DNA from: a bacterium
Lineage (GTDB): Bacteria > Margulisbacteria > Marinamargulisbacteria > UBA6595
NCBI GenBank assembly: GCA_027621615.1
Contig: JAQCBC010000045.1
Location: 1-6,914, forward strand
Direction: 5' to 3'
Length of the DNA stretch: 6,914 bases
Shown piece by piece: positions 5,791-6,914 of the stretch. The position numbers were made by a program, and so were the translations under genes. Numbering within the stretch: position 1 is the first letter of the stretch; each line of letters opens with the position of its first letter. The notes beneath the pieces are model-generated. The model did no database searches. It had not been told where the DNA came from and was given only the letters and a program-made list of their open reading frames with translations.

Positions 5791-6387
5791 TTGACCACAC
5801 TCGCCGATCTGCTAATTCTGGCCTCTCAATCCCCTTACCGATCAGCGGTGTTAGCCCAAACAGGATTTGCATTCACCCAAGTTTCTGCTGATGTGGATGA
5901 GTCTGCACTCAAGCAAAGCCTGACTGGCCAGTCTCCGGAAGCCGTGGCCGTGGCCGTAGCGCGTGCCAAAGGGTCCGCTGTTTCTGCACTGCACCCTGAC
6001 GCTATTGTGATTGCAGCCGATCAGCTCTGCGTGGTGGATCATCACTGTTTATCCAAGCCCATGACCGCCGATGTCGCAATCCAACAACTCACGCAATTGG
6101 CCAATCGATCCCACCAACTCGTGAATGGCATGGTCTTGTTTCGCCATGGAACACCCCTGTGGGAAAGCACACAAACCTGCACCCTGCATATGCGCGCGCT
6201 AACCGATGCTGAGATTGCGCATTATGTGCACTGCGATGAACCCTATTTTAGCTGTGGGGCTTACAAATTTGAATCCCTCGGTATCCACCTGTTTTCTGAG
6301 GTTGAGGGTACCAGCGATGCTATTCAAGGGCTCCCGTTACTCCCTCTATTATCCGCCATGCGCGCACATCAGCTCTACCAGCTTTAA
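5791..6387 (+). CDS. Maf-family nucleoside triphosphate pyrophosphatase, YceF-like
   Basis: The 198-residue protein belongs to the Maf/HAM1-like fold family, which hydrolyses (often modified) nucleoside triphosphates to monophosphates and affects division when overexpressed. Visible motifs are LILASQSPYR (8-17), VDES with the conserved acid E38 (35-39 region), AADQLCVVD (75-83) with presumed catalytic D77, LSKP (87-90), and GAYKFESLGI (156-165) followed by VEG and GLPLLPLL. The DQ and the K of GAYKFES resemble E. coli YceF, a 7-methyl-GTP pyrophosphatase, more than YhdE. The usual Gly after the Glu is Ser162 here. The start is a TTG two bases after the folE stop. The frame is closed by a TAA at 5782-5784 and LILAS begins at residue 8, so no ATG can serve. 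No Shine-Dalgarno is evident, so translation probably depends on folE reinitiation. Confidence 0.9.
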   Translation: MTTLADLLILASQSPYRSAVLAQTGFAFTQVSADVDESALKQSLTGQSPEAVAVAVARAKGSAVSALHPDAIVIAADQLCVVDHHCLSKPMTADVAIQQLTQLANRSHQLVNGMVLFRHGTPLWESTQTCTLHMRALTDAEIAHYVHCDEPYFSCGAYKFESLGIHLFSEVEGTSDAIQGLPLLPLLSAMRAHQLYQL

Positions 6388-6434
6388 ATACTCCGATTTT
6401 TGGGAATTGCACCAATCATTTGAAAATCATAGGA
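6388..6434. other. Convergent intergenic gap between maf-like and lipocalin genes
   Basis: The 47-nt gap contains only a four-base stem (TTGG/CCAA) around GAATTGCA and T- and A-rich patches. I do not see a convincing intrinsic terminator on either strand. Confidence 0.45.
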
Positions 6435-6914
6435 CTACTTTGTACCGATCGCAAAATTGGACTGAATAAGCGTACCGGTATCATAGCCATTGCGGACTAG
6501 CACCGCAATCGCGTCTTGCATACGATCGTTTGTCAGGGTCGGCGTCCGCGATAGTATCCAGGCATACGTTTGCTTAGCATCCCCAACAACAGCCACCGAA
6601 TAGTCCGTATCAATGGCCAGTACCCAATACGCCCCCCATATGGGACGAATCCCCAAAATACTAAAAAAACTCACGGCCAATTTGCCCGGTTGATTGGGGT
6701 CTGGCTGCCGGGCAATGCCTCGCGCCGTTTTACGCTTGCCGTTAGCCGTCTCGCACTGATTTTCAACGGATAACCGCCCGGAATCTAGACGCTGATACCG
6801 CGCCACGGCCGCCTGAACACACGCTTTCTGAAATCGATTGGGCATCCGGGCCACTTCATACCACGTGCCCTGGTATCGGTTTAAATCTAGATCTGAAACC
6901 GCACTGGGAGCCGC
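6435..6914 (-). CDS. blc: Blc-like outer-membrane lipocalin (5' end missing)
   Basis: The minus-strand frame stays open to the window edge and gives the last 159 residues. The lipocalin signature is complete: NRYQGTWYEVARMPNRF (12-28 of the visible part, the G-X-W block), then TDY with VAVVG (103-111), then WILSRTPTL (119-127). KLAVSFF (79-85) matches the bacterial Blc core. Blc proteins are lipoproteins or periplasmic proteins that bind fatty acids or lysophospholipids during envelope stress. The visible N-terminus AAPSAVSDLDL looks like the end of a signal region, so only roughly 15 to 30 residues are missing beyond the edge; whether there is a lipobox cannot be seen. Two cysteines (32 and 54) could form a disulfide. 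A GTG at 6854 is internal, since the conserved GTWYE lies upstream of it. The gene converges on maf. Confidence 0.92.
   Translation of the reverse strand, partial: AAPSAVSDLDLNRYQGTWYEVARMPNRFQKACVQAAVARYQRLDSGRLSVENQCETANGKRKTARGIARQPDPNQPGKLAVSFFSILGIRPIWGAYWVLAIDTDYSVAVVGDAKQTYAWILSRTPTLTNDRMQDAIAVLVRNGYDTGTLIQSNFAIGTK

Noticed and set aside
6395..6430. T-rich and A-rich segment between maf and the lipocalin gene as a two-way terminator
   Set aside because: Only a four-base stem can be drawn and it is not followed by a proper U tract on either strand.
6435..6854. Lipocalin as a complete 139-residue gene starting at the GTG at 6854
   Set aside because: The frame continues to the window edge and the conserved GTWYE block lies upstream of that GTG, so the gene is truncated by the window, not short.

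Overview
The window looks like chromosomal DNA from a proteobacterium, probably a gammaproteobacterium. That guess rests on a YgaP-type membrane rhodanese, a Blc-type lipocalin, a YceF-like Maf protein and a fused Blh persulfide enzyme, so it is moderately supported at best. Gene packing is dense and bacterial: ATGA overlaps, gaps of 2 to 50 nt, GTG and TTG starts. There are no rRNA, tRNA, CRISPR or IS genes, and no sign of a phage or plasmid.

Layout. Positions 1-90 hold the tail of a plus-strand gene cut by the window edge (possibly HipA-like, weakly supported), followed by about 180 nt of noncoding DNA. Next come two overlapping plus-strand genes, an MscS-family mechanosensitive channel (270-1493) and a CorA-family Mg2+/Co2+ channel (1490-2551). 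These meet, tail to tail, a minus-strand operon read from 5096 down to 2587: a YgaP-like rhodanese with two membrane helices, a Blh-type persulfide dioxygenase/sulfurtransferase fusion, and a TauE/SafE-family exporter. Divergently from this operon, folE (GTP cyclohydrolase I, from 5192) and a Maf-family nucleotide pyrophosphatase (5791-6387) run on the plus strand. At the right edge a Blc-like lipocalin gene (minus strand, 5' end missing) converges on maf.

How the genes work together. The minus-strand trio forms a coherent sulfide/persulfide detoxification unit. A rhodanese can carry persulfide sulfur, the Blh dioxygenase domain can oxidise persulfide to sulfite, its DUF442 domain can transfer sulfur, and TauE/SafE can export sulfite. 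Related genes in other bacteria are controlled by ArsR-type persulfide sensors (BigR, SqrR, YgaV), but neither such a regulator nor a sulfide:quinone reductase gene lies in this window. The ygaP-folE intergenic region is the most interesting noncoding DNA here. It holds a palindromic -10 element readable on both strands, a nearby 12-bp palindrome that could be an operator, and three tandem 14-bp repeats leading into folE. The mscS-corA pair concerns osmotic and divalent cation homeostasis. folE-maf concerns folate/pterin synthesis and nucleotide-pool or cell-division control. No wholly new system is evident; the most novel content is the regulatory architecture and the gene combination.
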